From assembly GCF_000002875.2 (NCBI RefSeq), contig NC_009408.2, forward strand, positions 709,501 through 773,500: a stretch of DNA of 64,000 nucleotides, read 5' to 3'. The stretch comes from Leishmania infantum JPCM5 (Eukaryota > Euglenozoa > Kinetoplastea > Trypanosomatida > Trypanosomatidae). The notes under the pieces were generated by a model that did no database searches, was not told where the DNA came from, and saw only the letters and a program-made list of their open reading frames with translations. Shown here piece by piece: positions 41,054 through 51,026 of the stretch (the first letter of the stretch is position 1; every line of letters starts with the position of its first letter). Both the position numbers and the translations under genes were made by a program.

Positions 41054-41902
41054 TTCACCAACTTCGCGGCGACAGCGAGCGAGTGGGGGGGAGGCGGGGG
41101 AGGGGTGGAGAGTGAGAGAGACTCTCCTCGACAGGTACCAATTCTGGGACACACACACACGTATATGCATACAAGCTTGCTTCTGAATCACGGCGGTGTG
41201 CGCGTCATCGTCCGTCTGTGAGCTGATGAGGGTAGGTTTGCGCTTAGCTGTTCGCCGTTCCTGCGATGCTTTCGTTGACGGAGGGCGAGAGAGGAGGAGG
41301 AGGAGGGGGGGGTGAGGGACGGCGAAGGAACGCGAAAGGAGTCGGTGATGGAAGGAAGCGGGCCGATGCTGCTTGAGGATTCATCTCGCCTGCGTCTTCG
41401 GCTTGCAGCAGCAGTGAGGAGAAAGAAAAGGCGAAGATGTGCGCCGGTCTGCAACTCGCGCCACCACCATACCCCCACCCTCTCTGGGGTTGCCCTGTGG
41501 CGTGGAGGCGGACTCCCCGACGAAGGTGTCACCGACAGATCCCGTGCGCGCACACACTTGCGCGCGAGAGTATGCGGTGCCGGTCTGCCAGTGTCGTTCT
41601 TTTTCCCTCTCTTGGCTCGTTTATGCCTTTTTGTATTTCGTTGCGTGAACAATGACTTGGCCCGCAGGACGACGCGCGTCCAGTGCAGCACCGCATCCGC
41701 GCACACACACAAAAGGCGGCGATAGCACGCCAAAGAATCCAACGATGGAAAGCGAGGAAGGCGTCGCAAGCACCGCATGGAGGGGTCTACTGTACATTAC
41801 TCATGGAGAAAAGAGGGCGGGCGGGAACGCGCGTGGGTGCGCTCTTCCGCACGCACACAGAATGCCCCTTCTCCTCCAGATGTGTGGGAATGCGTGGTGG
41901 CG
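41054..41902. other. Spacer upstream of the membrane-protein gene
   Basis: About 850 bases. Next to the membrane-protein start it is pyrimidine-rich in the minus sense (41080-41120), as expected for trans-splicing, and again at 41280-41330. The rest should be 3'UTR of the 791-aa protein gene. No gene seen. Confidence 0.55.
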
Positions 41903-44278
41903 CTAGGTGGGCGGTTGGCGCAGCAGTGTACGCGCCTCAGCAATCCCATACGACTCCAAGGCACGCAGCCGATACCACTCGCCGAACACGCGAAGGACCT
42001 TTGCCCAGTTCTCGCCCTGGTGCTCGGTGTATGCCAGCCAGTCCACCATACTCACCGGCAGCGGCGCACCGGCACCCGCCACGGAGTCCAGCGACGGAAC
42101 GTATGCACATCCGCCGCGCACGCGACTGCGATGGCGAATAACCATATCCAAGAAGAACATGCGCAGCTCGCGCGGGAGGGCTCGCCGCACCGGCTCCAGA
42201 ATAGCCCACCGTGCACACAGCTCAGACTCCCCCGACGACTCCTCCCCCGGGCTTTGCAGGAGTGTCTGCGCAGCTTGCAGAGCATGGTAGCAGCAGGAGG
42301 TGCACGGCAGCGGAAGCAAGTTAGACGACAGCCCTTCATTGGAGGAGGTCGGCGCGGCGCACTCGTCCATATGGCGTCGCAGCCCGTCTGCACAGTGACA
42401 AGCGTGGAAGGCGTGGATGGGGGCAGCCGCGGCCGACGACGACGGCTGTGGAGCTGCAACAGCCGTTCCTGCGTACGTCTTCACCCACGCTTCCCCCTCG
42501 GCTTGGTGGCGTCGGAGATGATACAGGCACCGAGCCATTACCGGAGGCAGTGCACGCATGCTCTGGCTGAAGCCAGAATCGCCAGCGGGCCGTCCGCTGG
42601 GCACGCTCCCCGCATCGCTGGAGCTGCTCAGGCGCCAGCGAAGGCGCTCGATGCGCGCCTCCAGCGCTTCTGACGACTCCTCGCCGACCACGAGGTGGCT
42701 GAGCACGTGCTCGGTGACGTCCGATATGTGCTGCTCGCACGCTCGCATCGAGGGGAGATGAGTCTCGGAGAAGCGCCGAGTGACGAGGGCGGCGACGATT
42801 CGGTAGTAGAGGGCCACCATCTCGCCCAGCGGTGTTGCTCCCGCTTCTGCCACTCGTGCGGTGCAGATCGCGTTTTCGTGCGGGGCGTCGTTCTGGTCGA
42901 GCTGCACGTACAACTGTCGCAGTCGATACAGGTGGCGCTGAATCACAATGCCACCCGCCTGCGTCGATGTCTCCAGCTCCGTCTCGAGAGCCGGGTTGGC
43001 CTGAAGGCCGCGCAGAAGAGCCGCCACGTTCGCCTTCGCCTCCCAGTAGTTCAGCTGTACATCTTCGGCGGTGTCTGTGCTGCTTGACGGCGTCGTTGTA
43101 TGCTGCTTCTGCTGCTGCTGCTGCCAAACACTTGCCACGTACCAGAGGGCAGCGTTGGTGTGTGGCAGGATGGCAAGCGTGTCGGCGCCGAAGTCGATGC
43201 ACACTTGCAGTGCAGCACGCACGCCGTCCAAGGTGGGTAGCGGGCAAGCGAGAGATGAATAGCCACTCACAACATGGGCGGGCTGTGGTGCTGCCCTCTC
43301 TGCCGAGCTGAGGCAGCACGACGCGGTCAGGAAGTCGCTCATGCACGCGTTTACTTCGCACGTCATCTGTGCCGTCTGCGAGTCACCGTCGGCGGAGGAG
43401 GGTAAGCGGAAGATGACGTGTTCGCCAACAGGCTGCCCGGCCGCTGCCCCAGCAACGGCAGTGTCTGGCATATCGCTGTCGCCGAGCTTCATTGCCTCGC
43501 TGACGGCGCTACGCACTGTGAACACTTGCACTTGTTCTTGCCACCGATGCGTCTCGCGGGCCAGCATGCGCTGATACTTGATGTTCGCGGCCTCCTCGTT
43601 CCACTCATGCAGCGCGTTCGCCGTGGATGGCGGGAGCGCGTCAAGATCCACGAGCACCTCCAGCGCTGGTACAACATCGCCCACGCCAGCGTGGGCGGCG
43701 CACCACGCACGCAACATCAAGCGCCGCTTGCGGAGGGCAGTGAGAAGCCGCTGACCGGAGAGGGCGTAGATGCCGTTGTTGTCGCGCAAGTCTACCAGCT
43801 CCAGGGCGGGCAGCCGTCCACCCGCCAGCTGCTCTGCTCCCGACACAGAGTCGCCCATTGTCGCCACGGTCGGCAGCGCGGCGGCTTCCTCGCACCCCTC
43901 CACCAAGTACGCCGTCAGAGCAGCACTCAGCGCCTCGATCGTGCGGGGTCCTGCGCCGACGCCGCGCGCTTCGATGACGCGCACCCACCGCAGCATCGGT
44001 AGCATTCGCATGAAAGCCGCGAGCCCGGTGTCGCCGAGATAGGACTGCGACAGGGTAAGGTGAGTGGGGAAGCACAGGTTGGGGGCATAGGCCAGAAGCA
44101 TCTTGTCGGCGAGCGCTGGCGGTTGCGGCGCCGGCGTCATGTCGTCGGCGTTCGTGGTAGCATCGGCATCCGTGCCGAGGGCCACGTCGATGCCGTGAAA
44201 AAGCTTCACCAGCTCACTGTGAGAGACGCAGCCTTCCTCATCACATGCGTGGCGATACAGCGCAGAGGTGGACCGCAT
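41903..44278 (-). CDS. Conserved-looking protein with weak leucine-rich repeats, function unknown
   Basis: Predicted 791 aa. Residues 7-25 (RHACDEEGCVSHSELVKLF) look like half an EF-hand. About 60-210 resembles leucine-rich repeats: PTHLTLSQSYLGDTGLAAFMRML, RWVRVIEARGVG and ALELVDLRDNNGIYALSGQRLL have LRR-like spacing. The C-terminal two thirds is helical, rich in Ala, Leu, His and Cys, with several Cys-His clusters (ACHCADGLRRHMDEC, LLPLPCTSCCYHAL) that might bind metal but do not match a known finger. No enzymatic motif seen. ATG 44278 (MRSTSALYRHAC) follows the predicted splice AG at 44376-44375 and is the first in-frame ATG after it. An upstream ATG in another frame precedes it. Function is unknown. 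Confidence 0.75.
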   Translation of the reverse strand: MRSTSALYRHACDEEGCVSHSELVKLFHGIDVALGTDADATTNADDMTPAPQPPALADKMLLAYAPNLCFPTHLTLSQSYLGDTGLAAFMRMLPMLRWVRVIEARGVGAGPRTIEALSAALTAYLVEGCEEAAALPTVATMGDSVSGAEQLAGGRLPALELVDLRDNNGIYALSGQRLLTALRKRRLMLRAWCAAHAGVGDVVPALEVLVDLDALPPSTANALHEWNEEAANIKYQRMLARETHRWQEQVQVFTVRSAVSEAMKLGDSDMPDTAVAGAAAGQPVGEHVIFRLPSSADGDSQTAQMTCEVNACMSDFLTASCCLSSAERAAPQPAHVVSGYSSLACPLPTLDGVRAALQVCIDFGADTLAILPHTNAALWYVASVWQQQQQKQHTTTPSSSTDTAEDVQLNYWEAKANVAALLRGLQANPALETELETSTQAGGIVIQRHLYRLRQLYVQLDQNDAPHENAICTARVAEAGATPLGEMVALYYRIVAALVTRRFSETHLPSMRACEQHISDVTEHVLSHLVVGEESSEALEARIERLRWRLSSSSDAGSVPSGRPAGDSGFSQSMRALPPVMARCLYHLRRHQAEGEAWVKTYAGTAVAAPQPSSSAAAAPIHAFHACHCADGLRRHMDECAAPTSSNEGLSSNLLPLPCTSCCYHALQAAQTLLQSPGEESSGESELCARWAILEPVRRALPRELRMFFLDMVIRHRSRVRGGCAYVPSLDSVAGAGAPLPVSMVDWLAYTEHQGENWAKVLRVFGEWYRLRALESYGIAEARTLLRQPPT

Positions 44279-44372
44279 CGTCGATGGCGTGCGGACGGCG
44301 TTTGCACTCGCGCGCGCTCTCTCGTCTTGAAGCCACGTTCTCGCTCGCAAGCAGCGGTGCGACTGTGCGCAT
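44241..44372 (-). other. Possible upstream ORF overlapping a start codon
   Basis: If splicing uses the AG at 44376-44375, the first ATG of the mRNA is at 44372, only two bases into the leader. It opens a 43-codon frame that is out of phase with the main gene and ends at 44241, beyond the main ATG at 44278. Such an overlapping uORF would be expected to depress translation. The feature depends on the splice-site guess. Confidence 0.35.
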
Positions 44373-44836
44373 GCCTAGAGGACGGAGAGGGAGGGGGAGG
44401 AGGTAAAGTTACAGCCGAACAATGATGCGCATCTTTCCATTCATGTTGTGCGAATTGGTGAGAGTACAGCACTGTCGTGCTGACCAGCGGCCGGTCTCCC
44501 ATCTTCTTTTTCTTGAGGTGCGGTTGCCTACTCCACGGACCGCAAGACCGGAGCAGCGCAAGGGATGAGGGGGGAGGGAGATGAGCGAGCTCGACTGGAA
44601 GAGAAGCGTTGCAGGATACGGCACACTCACACTTAGCGGCATTGGGTGCCTCCCCCCCGGGGGAGTGGGGGAGCCCCATACGTGGAGCATTGCTGTGAAA
44701 GAAACCAAGAAGAGTGGAGAGGAGACGAGGGGGAGGGCAGCGGACACGTGGCCGGACGCGAGGGGCGCGTGTGGCTGAACAAACGCACCCCCCACACACA
44801 CACACCCCACCCTCACCTCCTCGCGTCTTTATTCTT
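44279..44836. other. Spacer upstream of the 791-aa gene
   Basis: About 560 bases with the splice region described at 44375-44406 and, to its right, the 3'UTR of the 962-aa coiled-coil gene. A CA-rich stretch lies at 44788-44812. Nothing else seen. Confidence 0.55.
44375..44406 (-). promoter_or_regulatory. Candidate spliced-leader acceptor of the 791-aa gene
   Basis: In the minus sense a run of about 28 bases that is almost only C and T is followed at once by AG at 44376-44375, the best-looking acceptor in the window. Confidence 0.5.
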
Positions 44837-47725
44837 CTACACATGTAGGGTTCTGTCGAGTGCCCCAGAGACCCGTCGATCCAACGCCTCGATCACGTGT
44901 AGCACCTCGGTAGCGAACATAGAGGAGTAGTCCACCGTGCCATTGGCGACGCCGCGGTCAGCGTCTTCGCTCACGTAAGATCGGCGAAGGTCCGGTGGGG
45001 TGACGACATCGCTGCTGGCATAGCGCGCTGCAGAGGATGGCGGCGGTGAAGGGGCCGCATACGCCGCGGCGACACTCGACCACGAGAGACCCTGGCCACG
45101 GTGGTGCGACGCCAGCAGCATGCGCTCTGCGCCATAGGCGCTGTCACCCATGAGCGGCCGCGCCGCCGTAGATGAGGGGCCGCTTAGTGGGTCTGGATAC
45201 GCCGTGTTCAGTGGTGTTGTGAAGCGCGGCGGGCCAGCGACCCCGTTGATCGCAGGCGCGTCGGCGCGCGGGAGGGGTGCGGGGGCGCAGGCGTGAGCGT
45301 GCACGCGGTTCTCCACTTCGGCAGGGGTGGGAAAGGAGGATGGGAACGACGACGCCGATTGCGACGACGTCTGCCCAACACACGGCTGGACGTGTGTGCT
45401 CGTCTTTCCATTCGCCACAGCAGATGATGCAGACGCCGTTTCGCGGGGTGCAGTGCTGGCGTCACCTCCACGCACGCCCCCATCGTTGTGCGTCCGCGAC
45501 ACATCAGGGTCCCTCGCCTCCTCCTCGCCTCGCTGATGAGAGGTGGACACTGTTGCGGGGGCCATCGAGGTGCAGTGCAGCAACGTTGAGGAAGAACGGC
45601 TCTGTTCTGCTACAGGTGCGTCTGCGTTGGCGGCGGCGGGAAGGGCGCCAAGAGGAGCTGAGGCAGCTCTGTGCCCCACTGGCGGTGGCAATGGAGATGG
45701 GGATGATAAAGCTTGCAATGTCGGAGGCGCGGCGGGCGTGTCGCTACCCGCACAGCGCGCACTTGACTGCATTTGCGGGAAGCCGCGACTCGCCGTCGAC
45801 CACGTCGCCTCCACCCACTCCTTTAAGGCACGGTACTGCTGATTGAGCTGCTGGTACTGCACCTCCGCCGCCGCTGCGCAAGCAGCTTGCTCCATGCGCT
45901 CGACGCCGACGGCTGAGGCGGCCTGCCGCTGCTCCTGCAGTAGCTGAAGGTCCTTGCTGAGCTCGCTGTGACGAACCTGAAGCAGCTCGACCGAGTGTTG
46001 AATGAGTGCCCAGTCCTCGGCACACTTCAGCGTCTGCGCCAGACTTCCACGGCGGCGCATGTCTTCGTTACGGCACTCCAGCAAGGCGGCCTCGGCATGA
46101 TCTACGCGGCGTTGCAGCGCTCCGATGTGTGCGCGCGACACCTCCGCCTGGCTCTCCTGTGACGCTGACACGTGCTGCGCCGCCTCCAGCTGATGCTGCA
46201 ACTCCTCGTAGCACTGCCTAAAGTGCATCGCCTCTGCTACCCACCGCTGCCGCTCGTGCCGCACGTTGCTCAGCATCGTGGCGACGTGCTTTAGCGCGAG
46301 CAGCAGGGGCGTGAGGGCGGTGCGCAGATTCGCCTCGTCTGCCAGAGTTGTGATGACAGATAGTTGTGACGTCGCCTCTGTCCTCCCGGCTGCATCCTGG
46401 GAGGTGCTTGGGCAGTGACTCTGCACAAGTGCCTGGCGTGAGCTGGACGGCGAGGGAGGGCGTCGCTCTGGTGCTGGTGGTGGCTGCGACAGTCGCTCTG
46501 CTCCCCACAGGTCCCCTAGCACTGCAGCCTCTGCGCTGTGCAGTACATTCTCAGCGTGCACACGCGCACTTTCATTGAATGAGCCGCGCCGTCGAAGTGG
46601 CCGCGTCTCCATGAGCGCCTGCTCAGTGGATATGCTAGTGGAGTGAGAGTTGGCAGGGAAGAGAACGACATGGGGGACGTTGCCGGCGTGGTTCTGCGTG
46701 CTGGCGGCCTCGTCGCGGGCTGCCTTGCCATTCGCAGCAACACGCGCAAACATCTCGCTCGCGGTGCCTTCCTCGTTTTCCCGACTCTCGTACGCAAGAC
46801 TTCGCTGGTAGTCGTAGGCCACGTTGCTGAGGAGTTCGGCAAGGCGTTCCAACGCTCTTTGCAGAGCCGCTGAGAGCCGTTGCCGTGCTGCAGCGCTGGC
46901 GTGCTCGTCCGTCTCATGCACACGAAGCTGCTCCTGCAGGATGCGCAGCTGCTGTTCCACGTGGGAGTGCTGCTGCGCGGTGAGCTCCTTGCTGTGCTGG
47001 GCAGCCGTCATGCCCGTCTGCAGCCTCTGCACTTCGGTCTCCTGCTGGCGCAGCGCAGTACTGAGCTCTGCAACGCGATCCCAGGCTTCCTGCACCTTGG
47101 CTGACAGCTCGTCACGCTCGGCGGTCAAGGAGAGCACCGTCAGCTTCGCCTCTGCCGCTTCGCGGCGCTGCTCCTCCGTCTGCGCCTGGCGCGCCTGCAG
47201 TCGTTCCTGTGCCTCCTGCACCTCCAGCCGCAGTCCCTGCTTCTCTGTCTCTAGGCCTTGACAGCGTTGACGCAGCTCGGCGCACGTCTCCTCGCTCGTG
47301 CGCGCCTGCTGGCGTGCTTGCACTAGACTGCGAGACACGTGGTACAGCTCACTCTTTAACTCAGCCACCATCTGCACATCAGCTGTTGCGCCGACTGGCG
47401 ACACGGCTTCGGTTAACGTCTCATGGGCGACGGCCGCGGCAGCGCCGGGCCGCCGCGATTTGTGCGTGGAGTGCGCCGACGCTTGCGTGATAGACCAGTG
47501 CCGGCTGCGGTGTTGCGACGCCTCTGCTGCGCCAGATTTGGGGGAGTTCGGGCATGAGAACGGTAGCGAAGCGTACTTGGTGGTCGTCGCCTGCGCAGGC
47601 GACAGGCATTTTTCAGCAGCCCGGTCATCACACACTGGCGGTGATGGTGGCGGTGCCCGGATCACCACTGTGGTGTCCCCCTCCTCTGCAGCTGAGTGGG
47701 AAGAGGATCTGCTCCGGGCGCTCAT
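44837..47725 (-). CDS. Large coiled-coil protein, function unknown
   Basis: Predicted 962 aa. After a Ser/Ala/Pro-rich head (1-120), residues about 120-330 form a long coiled coil (AELKSELYHVSRSLVQARQ, ELRQRCQGLETEKQGLRLEVQEAQERL, VEQQLRILQEQL). A Ser-rich hinge follows, then a second coiled coil at about 465-670 (LLLALKHVATMLSNVRHERQRW, ELSKDLQLLQEQRQ). The last 290 residues are Ser/Ala/Pro-rich and end in a short helix (FATEVLHVIEALDRRVSGALD). No enzymatic domain. Structural, probably cytoskeletal or basal-body-related by analogy with similar trypanosomatid proteins, but not recognised. ATG 47725 follows a candidate splice AG at 47735-47734 by eight bases. Confidence 0.77.
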   Translation of the reverse strand: MSARSRSSSHSAAEEGDTTVVIRAPPPSPPVCDDRAAEKCLSPAQATTTKYASLPFSCPNSPKSGAAEASQHRSRHWSITQASAHSTHKSRRPGAAAAVAHETLTEAVSPVGATADVQMVAELKSELYHVSRSLVQARQQARTSEETCAELRQRCQGLETEKQGLRLEVQEAQERLQARQAQTEEQRREAAEAKLTVLSLTAERDELSAKVQEAWDRVAELSTALRQQETEVQRLQTGMTAAQHSKELTAQQHSHVEQQLRILQEQLRVHETDEHASAAARQRLSAALQRALERLAELLSNVAYDYQRSLAYESRENEEGTASEMFARVAANGKAARDEAASTQNHAGNVPHVVLFPANSHSTSISTEQALMETRPLRRRGSFNESARVHAENVLHSAEAAVLGDLWGAERLSQPPPAPERRPPSPSSSRQALVQSHCPSTSQDAAGRTEATSQLSVITTLADEANLRTALTPLLLALKHVATMLSNVRHERQRWVAEAMHFRQCYEELQHQLEAAQHVSASQESQAEVSRAHIGALQRRVDHAEAALLECRNEDMRRRGSLAQTLKCAEDWALIQHSVELLQVRHSELSKDLQLLQEQRQAASAVGVERMEQAACAAAAEVQYQQLNQQYRALKEWVEATWSTASRGFPQMQSSARCAGSDTPAAPPTLQALSSPSPLPPPVGHRAASAPLGALPAAANADAPVAEQSRSSSTLLHCTSMAPATVSTSHQRGEEEARDPDVSRTHNDGGVRGGDASTAPRETASASSAVANGKTSTHVQPCVGQTSSQSASSFPSSFPTPAEVENRVHAHACAPAPLPRADAPAINGVAGPPRFTTPLNTAYPDPLSGPSSTAARPLMGDSAYGAERMLLASHHRGQGLSWSSVAAAYAAPSPPPSSAARYASSDVVTPPDLRRSYVSEDADRGVANGTVDYSSMFATEVLHVIEALDRRVSGALDRTLHV

Positions 47726-48755
47726 CGAAAGAGCTAAAACACACACACACACAATAACGAGGGAGTGAGGGGATGGGCTGAGTGCCAGAGCGGACGGCTG
47801 TCGAACCCTACGCAGCGATGCAAGTCACATGAAGCGCCTCCTCAACGACGGTCAACGGCGAGGGTGGCGGCAGAGGCAGCTGACCTCCCCACAATGCAGA
47901 CTCTCGTTGCTTCTCCCGTTGACGGTTGCGAAAAAAAAATAAAGGTCAAAAGCTCTATGCGGCCGTATCTTCTATGAGGGAGACGGGGAGAGGATGGGGA
48001 GGGAGGTGTTGGTGGTGGCGGCGGTGGCACATGGAACGACAACTCTGAATCCAGTGCAACTCTCTCTCTCTATGTATATATATATATATGTAAAGAGAAG
48101 AGGATGCGTATTGAGGCGCCCGTGTGGACCTATGCAGGGGTTCGGGGGTGGGGAGGGGGAGGATGGCCCAGTAAGATGGGATGCGGGGTGGATTGATGGA
48201 GGAGGTTGTGTGAGGTTGGAAGCGGAGCCTTGCGAGCAGCACATTCAGCACAGCTCAGCGCAAGTGAACGCCACGTCTGCGCTGCGCTGCTTTCTCTGCC
48301 TCGCTAACTCTCTGTGCGTATTGGATGCACGATGGTGCCGCACCGCACGCACACATCGGCACAAAGTCCCCTTCTGTGTGCTTATTGCCTCTAATTGCCA
48401 TGCGCACACGCGCACCTCTTCGGTTTACCAAGTACGAATGGCGCACTCCCTCACTGCTGCACTTCAACAGTAACAACCTCACCGACCGAAAAAAAAAAAC
48501 ACTGGCACACCCACAGACGAGGAGGGGAGGGACAGGGCAGCATCGGATGCGCCGAGCCTCCCTCCAGCAAGACGACTCGCCTTCCTCACCGGCTCCACGC
48601 AAGCCGCAGCAGGTCATCCGCGTTGCACCCCATTGTCCTCTGCCGCTCAGGTGCCTCTCCACAAAGCATCCTGCATGGGACGAGCGGCAGCGGAAGACGG
48701 TAGGCGAAGGATCCTGACGCAGGACTAGACGAGCGCGTAGATACACGTGCGGGCA
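47726..48755. other. Spacer upstream of the 962-aa coiled-coil gene
   Basis: About 1 kb. A TC run followed by a TA run lies at 48059-48089. A CA/GT stretch near 47740-47753 sits inside the splice region of the coiled-coil gene, whose candidate acceptor AG is at 47735-47734. The right part is 3'UTR of the propeller protein gene. No gene seen. Confidence 0.55.
48059..48089. repeat. Compound (TC)n(TA)n repeat
   Basis: About six TC units, a short break and about seven TA units between two genes. Confidence 0.85.
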
Positions 48756-51026
48756 CTACAGCTGCTGCTCCAGCTCATTCAACATGGTGAACACCTTCCT
48801 CAGGCGCGCGTTGGCCGTGCGGAAGGCGTCACCGCCACGGCGGTGCACAATCCCATCGAGGATGATCTGCCGCCACTCTGCCAGCATGCCGTCCATCTCG
48901 GCAACGCGGCCCTCGAGACTGGCAAGCCGCTCCACGAGCCGCCGTCGCCGCTGCGCCTGCACCATTTCGCGTCGATTCACGTCGCCACTGAGCTGTTCGA
49001 TGCGCCTAACGAGGTTGAGCGTTGCGGCGCTCATCTCCGCCTCGGGAACACCGCGCAACCAGCAGCGGTGGCACTCCGGCACGGCATTGAGCAGGTCGAG
49101 CACAGCCGGCTGAGGATCACGCAGGCGTGATGTCGCTTCAGCGCCGGCGGAGGGGTGTAACCCTAGTTTGCCGCAGCGCGCGTACAGGGCGGACCGCAGC
49201 ACGGCAGCGAGACTAATCGCCAGAATGTTGCCCCGCTCGCACAAGCCGTCCATCGTGGACACCTCCGGCACCAGCACGAGCTCGGTGCACCCCACGGCAA
49301 TGCTCGCGTCCCTTGTGTCGTAGGGCAGACGCAGAGCGATGGGCGACGGTGGGGCAGCGTCAGTGCTAAGCAGCGGCAGTGCTACTGCTTCGCGTTCCCG
49401 CTCTCGCGCGTCGGCACAGGCAGGGCGCCAACATGCCCACCCCTGCCGCCGCCGATCCCATCGCGGAAACGCCATGACAAACGCCGTCTCCCCTGCAACG
49501 CCGCTGCGAACCACGCACACGTTCTGAGAGAGGGTCATGCTCACACTGTGCGTGATGGATGGAACGCCCGGGGCTAAAGAGGCCCGTGCGCCCAGGGAGC
49601 CGCTGAGGTGCAGCGTGAAGCATATGTTCGGCGAGCCAACAGCGCGCACGTGCGCGACCCGGTGGCGGGCCAGCAGGTCCGGCTCACTCACCCACGCCCC
49701 CCTGACGAGCCCGTTGGCGGTGAGGAAGAACACCGCGTGCGTGCCGGCGTCCTCGTCAACAAGGCAGCCGCCAACGGCGACCGCCTCGTCCCCGGCCGCG
49801 CCGGTGTCGTCGCCAGAGATGAGGTGATACACCTCCACACTCAGCGGGGTCGCGGCCACCTCGGCCCTCCGCAGTATCTCCTCCTCGCGTGTGCGGACTC
49901 GGCCATCGTCTGTGGCGGCTGCCGTCGCGACCACGGGAAGGCAGTCGTCGCCGAGGTGCACTGCGTACACGTCGCCGCTGCTGCTGAGTAGGAGAAGGAT
50001 AACAGGGGTGCTCTCCGTCGGCGGCAGCGCGTACATGTCTACAAGGTCCAGCTGAGAGGTGGGCAGCATCGCGGGCTTGGGGATCGGCGGGTGCGAGGCA
50101 GCGCCCTCCGCACCGACTTCATCAGCGCTGGAAACTGGCACCATCTCGTCATGGTCAATGCGCTCTGAAAAGGCGTGACTTGGTGGGTGGGCGATGTTGC
50201 TTGCAGTAACGATCGCGTCGTCACTGCCGTGGAGGGCCAAGGAGCGAAATCCCGCCACCTCTGCGGTGGTGGCATGCGCCGGGCGTGCAGGCGGCAGACG
50301 GGTGGTGCTGACTTTTCCAGCCAGAGCCTTGACACGCGTACTCTGCGACTCCTCCTTGTCTGGCGCGGTTGCGCCCTTGGCAGGGCTAATGGTCGCTGGC
50401 GCCGTCGACTGGATCGAGGGAGAAGGGTGCACATGCGCCTCGGCGTCAGAGAGGCTGCGCTCAATGACGGGTCGAAGGGCGATACGACGGTGTAGGGGCA
50501 CAATGACACCCAAGTAAGACTGGTCCGTGTCGTAGATGGTCAGGTCGCCCGAGATGAACAACACACACAGCGCGTGATGCGCCACAGTGTGCCAGCACAC
50601 GCTCTGCACCACCTCGGGCATCTCCAGCTCACACACCGCTGCTGGCAAAACGGAGATGTCAATGATGTAGTGGTGACGGCGCACGTTGCTGATGAAGGCG
50701 ATTTTGTGACCGTCAGGAGAGGCGTGGGCGGAGTGGCGGAGCAGCGGCGTCGACGCGACGGCGGCGGAAACCACCGCTTCTTTGACGCTAACGTCCTCTG
50801 TGGGCTGCCCCGCCCTCGCTGCGGACTCGGCATACCGGCTGCGCTCCGCCTCATCGCATGCCAGGGAGGCGTGTGGAAGAAAGCGCGTTTTGCGACTCAG
50901 CGGCAGCGGTACCAACTGCTCTGCTGGTGAGAAGGAGCTCGAGAAGAGGAACGCGGTGTCTGTGACATCGCGCGTGACAGCGAGGAAGGCGTTGTTGCCG
51001 ATGTGCGCGGCGCCATTGGAGCGCAT
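48756..51026 (-). CDS. Beta-propeller plus coiled-coil protein, possible Nup82/Nup88-like nucleoporin
   Basis: Predicted 756 aa. Residues 1-560 are strand-rich and propeller-like: GHKIAFISNVRRHHYIIDI, VVQSVCWHTVAHHALCVLFISGDLTIYD, VDMYALPPTESTPVILLLLSSSGDVYAV and TAFVMAFP resemble successive blades. The segment VCWHTVAHHALCVLF followed by ISGDLTIYD is like the Nup88 pattern of a Trp-x-Pro/His strand before an NVIRIY-type strand. The last 80-100 residues are a coiled coil (LVRRIEQLSGDVNRREMVQAQ, LERLASLEGRVAEMDGM) ending LRKVFTMLNELEQQL. Propeller plus C-terminal coiled coil and this length fit the Nup82/88 group, of which trypanosomes have a member (TbNup76), part of the mRNA export platform of the nuclear pore. 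Sequence support is weak; another propeller protein is possible. ATG 51026; a candidate splice AG is at 51043-51042. Confidence 0.72.
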   Translation of the reverse strand: MRSNGAAHIGNNAFLAVTRDVTDTAFLFSSSFSPAEQLVPLPLSRKTRFLPHASLACDEAERSRYAESAARAGQPTEDVSVKEAVVSAAVASTPLLRHSAHASPDGHKIAFISNVRRHHYIIDISVLPAAVCELEMPEVVQSVCWHTVAHHALCVLFISGDLTIYDTDQSYLGVIVPLHRRIALRPVIERSLSDAEAHVHPSPSIQSTAPATISPAKGATAPDKEESQSTRVKALAGKVSTTRLPPARPAHATTAEVAGFRSLALHGSDDAIVTASNIAHPPSHAFSERIDHDEMVPVSSADEVGAEGAASHPPIPKPAMLPTSQLDLVDMYALPPTESTPVILLLLSSSGDVYAVHLGDDCLPVVATAAATDDGRVRTREEEILRRAEVAATPLSVEVYHLISGDDTGAAGDEAVAVGGCLVDEDAGTHAVFFLTANGLVRGAWVSEPDLLARHRVAHVRAVGSPNICFTLHLSGSLGARASLAPGVPSITHSVSMTLSQNVCVVRSGVAGETAFVMAFPRWDRRRQGWACWRPACADAREREREAVALPLLSTDAAPPSPIALRLPYDTRDASIAVGCTELVLVPEVSTMDGLCERGNILAISLAAVLRSALYARCGKLGLHPSAGAEATSRLRDPQPAVLDLLNAVPECHRCWLRGVPEAEMSAATLNLVRRIEQLSGDVNRREMVQAQRRRRLVERLASLEGRVAEMDGMLAEWRQIILDGIVHRRGGDAFRTANARLRKVFTMLNELEQQL

